From positions 1 to 22,500 of the forward strand of contig JABUQX010088393.1 of assembly GCA_015478945.1 (NCBI GenBank): DNA of 22,500 nucleotides, written 5' to 3'. This document shows positions 19,847 to 22,500 of this stretch, piece by piece. The DNA comes from Trachelipus rathkii. Lineage: Eukaryota; Arthropoda; Malacostraca; Isopoda; Trachelipodidae. The notes under the pieces are model-generated. The model ran no database searches. It was not told where the DNA came from and worked only from the letters and a program-made list of their open reading frames with translations. Every line of letters starts with the position of its first letter. Within the stretch, counting starts at the first letter, position 1. Both the position numbers and the translations under genes were made by a program.

Positions 19847-20010
19847 GAAGTATTGGTATTGTATCAGGGATTGGGTATTTGATGACTCTTCGCTAGTATT
19901 GTGTATATACTGCATTTTCACGTGAGTGGTGATGCATGTTTAGCCATCACAAATGAAGTATTGGTATTGGTGGTTGGCCAACAATTTCAGTTCTGGCACA
20001 TCAAATACTA
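19847..20010. repeat. Small module with direct and inverted repeats
   Basis: A 15-base direct repeat, GAAGTATTGGTATTG, occurs at 19847-19861 and 19955-19969. GTATTTGATG (19875-19884) is inverted as CATCAAATAC at 19999-20008. Between them GTGATG (19929-19934) pairs with CATCAC (19945-19950), and the palindrome TTGGCCAA lies at about 19974-19981. It may be a small non-autonomous element or an RNA fold; the outer repeats do not define clean termini. Confidence 0.5.
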
Positions 20011-20057
20011 TATATATATAATAATATTTATATATAGCTATATAATTTATATATAAT
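20011..20057. repeat. Short AT-only run
   Basis: TA-type run of about 45 bases bordering the repeat module. No gene. Confidence 0.75.
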
Positions 20058-20720
20058 GATCTAGATCACTCATCGTCATACATTTTATTTGTACTTTCAA
20101 TTTTACAGAAGCTAATTTATCACATATTATAACCTCACTATCTAACCTACATATATACTTAAACTACTGCCATATGAGCTTCAATATATTATAAATTACC
20201 TAAAGGTTGAAACGACAGGATTCTTAATATATTTACTCATGGTAATATTTAAATAATTATTCATTATTTATTCATATCTCATTTTCCAAATAATATAATT
20301 ATTGTTTCAATGTAAAAGATTTGATCCATACATCATCTTCAACCACTTCTAAACGCACCTTGTTCACAATCAGTCCTTCTAGTGATCTCATCAAATCACA
20401 TTCTTTATCTAGACTCCATTAAGTAATCCTAAGAAAATATATTTCTTACCATCATACACTTAATGAATCTTAATTCACCTTTATAATATCCTACTACATG
20501 TTACACACATCTCCTTATGCATTATATAAGGGATATACTATTATACTTTATTATAAGCTTATTATACTCTTTCATACCATCCTCACTCGGTAATAACCTC
20601 CCATAAACGCTTTTTACAAAACTTCCAAATCCATCAATCTAACCTATCTTATCTAGCTATCGTATGATTAGTGATAATTCTTAAATTCACTCGCTCATAG
20701 TTTATATTAATTTAATTATA
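20058..20720. other. C-skewed gene-free stretch
   Basis: A hand count over 20221-20640 gives about 90 C and 24 G on the + strand, the reverse of the G skew at 241-1140. No frame of 60 codons is present. The skew ends near 20720, after which G exceeds C again. Unknown function. Confidence 0.65.
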
Positions 20721-22500
20721 GTGGATTTCATATTTACATCGTGATAAGATCGGTCACTTTCTCTTCACCAGGCATAGGTAAGGGAATTGATTAGTTATAT
20801 AGTTTGACCTTTTGTGGGGATAGCGTAATTTGAATATTTTGTTCGCTGTTCGTCGATTGGCCTCGGGATGTGTGTCCTGAGAAGCGTTGGCTATTTGTCC
20901 TGTGAGTTATATGGGGCAAGGTATATTTTTTGTAAGTGACAGTTTACGAATTGGGATTTTATTTAGAATAGGAAGAAAAAGGAGTTTGTTGACAACATGG
21001 TAGACGTACAAAATAGTGACAATATGATAGAAAGCTAGGATTCTGAAAATATATGGTATTAAATTCTAAAATATTCTTCTTTTGCTCATATTCTCGCAGA
21101 GATATTTGACATAGTAATATACTTTCTCTTAATTGCAAGAACACTTGTATATTGGTATTTAAGACATATGATGAGAACACGTATAATGATGGCATCTTAG
21201 ATAAAATTTTAAATAAACATGGGTGGAGGTGAATAGTCCTAGGGTTAAATTTGGACTACACTCACGAATTACATAATAAATTTCGTATAATAGAGAATAT
21301 ACGAGAAGATCTCCATTCTTCTTATAGTCATAGTGTATAGCAGCTCAACAATAATACAATGGTTAGGGATTGTTCTTCGAAATTACAAGAGATAGTTTTA
21401 ATATATATTATTTATAGTAGGACATAAATTAGGAGATATCATTAGGAGTGACATTACTGTGTTTGTTTTATTGAGCACCATACATCTGCTCGAGTTGCAA
21501 GTTGAGGGCTATTGAACATCTTTATATATGCGTATTTAGGCTAACTAAGCGAATGCCCTCGCGCGAATAGATACCAAACTACAAGAGCGTATTGCTATTT
21601 ATGCTCTTCTTCTTCCAATAGAAGAACGTTATATCATGGATTGAATTATACTATCAGATTGTGAATTATTCGGTATTTGATGTCTGCGTAACAACTTCGG
21701 ATTTTGACCGAACTCAGCGCTCTGTTAGAAATAATTAATAGCATCGTACGAAATAAAGTGAAAATATAAGGTGTATCAAGTATTTGACTATAGTAATGGG
21801 TAAAATGATCAGTATGAAATTTGACATGAATAAATCTAAGATAGATTTATGTGCTAGTTATGATTTCACTTTGTTTAATAGTGCATTAAGTAAGATAGAT
21901 GGTTTTCGAGATAGTCTGTTCGTGAGGGCTAGTGGCACCTGTAGAAAGAATAGTTATAATATTGTACTACGTTAACTTCAATATTAAAGATCTTGGAGAT
22001 TAAGGATGATAGTTCTAGATGGGATTAAACTGCATACATGATAATTGAGATAGATAAATAGGAATGAGATCTCATGTACTTTAGTTCATAGTGTATAAGG
22101 TGTGAGCGATAGCACTAGAGTATATTTCCAGTCTGGTCAAAGTTTTGAGACTCTTATGTGATATAATTAGAGCACTGAATCATTATTATTGACTGGACTA
22201 GAATACTTAAGTATATTACTTATTGATACTCTAGTGGCTTATATCTACTCTTCTACAGTTAAGATGCAAGGGCGAGGTGAATATATAATTAATAATTGCC
22301 ATTATACACATTATATAGTGTTTGTTCTGCGAAAAAAGGTTGTCCATTTGGGATTATAATTGCTGTTTGTGTATGCACAGATTGATTGAGAAAATTAAGA
22401 TGTCTGTATGTTTTACTACAGGCTTTAAGCGTAGGTCGTAATAATCATAAAAGAATAGTCCCATGGTATGCATATGGAGCCTATTGCTGTTAATTTCACA
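20721..22500. other. Gene-free unique AT-rich region (right edge)
   Basis: About 1.8 kb running off the right edge. A minus frame (20959-21195, 78 codons) and a plus ATG frame (21796-21975, 59 codons) are present. The latter has a fairly balanced composition but no recognisable motif and two internal copies of TAAGATAGAT. Neither is called. No RNA gene or repeat family seen. Confidence 0.55.

Noticed and set aside
21784..21975. 63-codon plus frame with a TTG start (ATG at 21796)
   Set aside because: Balanced composition but no motif; the length is within chance for this region.
1..22500. CRISPR arrays, telomere repeats, insertion sequences, group I/II intron cores
   Set aside because: I looked for regularly spaced repeats, TTAGGG-like arrays, transposase frames and conserved intron core motifs and saw none.

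Overview
The window is a 22.5 kb gene desert of extremely AT-rich DNA. I found no recognisable protein-coding gene, tRNA, rRNA, group I/II intron core, CRISPR array or transposase. A bacterial or phage stretch of this length would carry several long ORFs. Here no ATG-type frame exceeds about 120 codons, and the longest ones come from skewed base composition or from reading through TA repeats. Long TA-dinucleotide blocks, a 44-base A tract, a TG microsatellite and GC-rich clusters set in AT spacer point to a eukaryote. Two readings remain open: an expanded organellar intergenic region (the GC clusters and AT spacer recall budding-yeast mitochondrial DNA), or AT-rich nuclear heterochromatin/intergenic DNA (the long homopolymers favour this). 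I cannot decide between them, and 22.5 kb without one recognisable organelle gene argues against a small ordinary mitogenome.

Layout. The window alternates between blocks made almost only of A and T (about 1-199, 1292-2054, 2710-2936, 3240-3507, 4630-4912, 7131-7558, 12198-12505, 12791-13204, 14200-14400, 16226-16558) and more complex islands. The islands differ sharply in strand composition. The first (200-1291) is strongly G-over-C. 2055-2445 holds the A44 tract, and 2441-2645 is a GC-rich cluster with internal repeats and dyads. 2937-3239 is a T-tract island. 3508-4629 and 4954-7130 are unique sequence with small hairpins, including a repeated CTCACC...AGTGAGATAAC hairpin. 7559-10995 is a 3.4 kb T-over-A, C-poor domain built on TTATTTA-like repeats. 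11040-11560 is the most structured stretch: several GC-containing hairpins and a 104-codon minus-strand ORF. 13205-22500 is mostly unique AT-rich sequence with a G-run cluster (15785-15905), a small repeat module (19847-20008) and a C-over-G stretch (about 20221-20640).

No gene set can be described as working together. The places most worth a second look are the structured island at 11040-11560, the GC cluster at 2441-2645, the strand-skewed domains, and the repeated GTGAGAT-containing hairpin. Base counts are by hand and approximate, and every functional reading below is inference.
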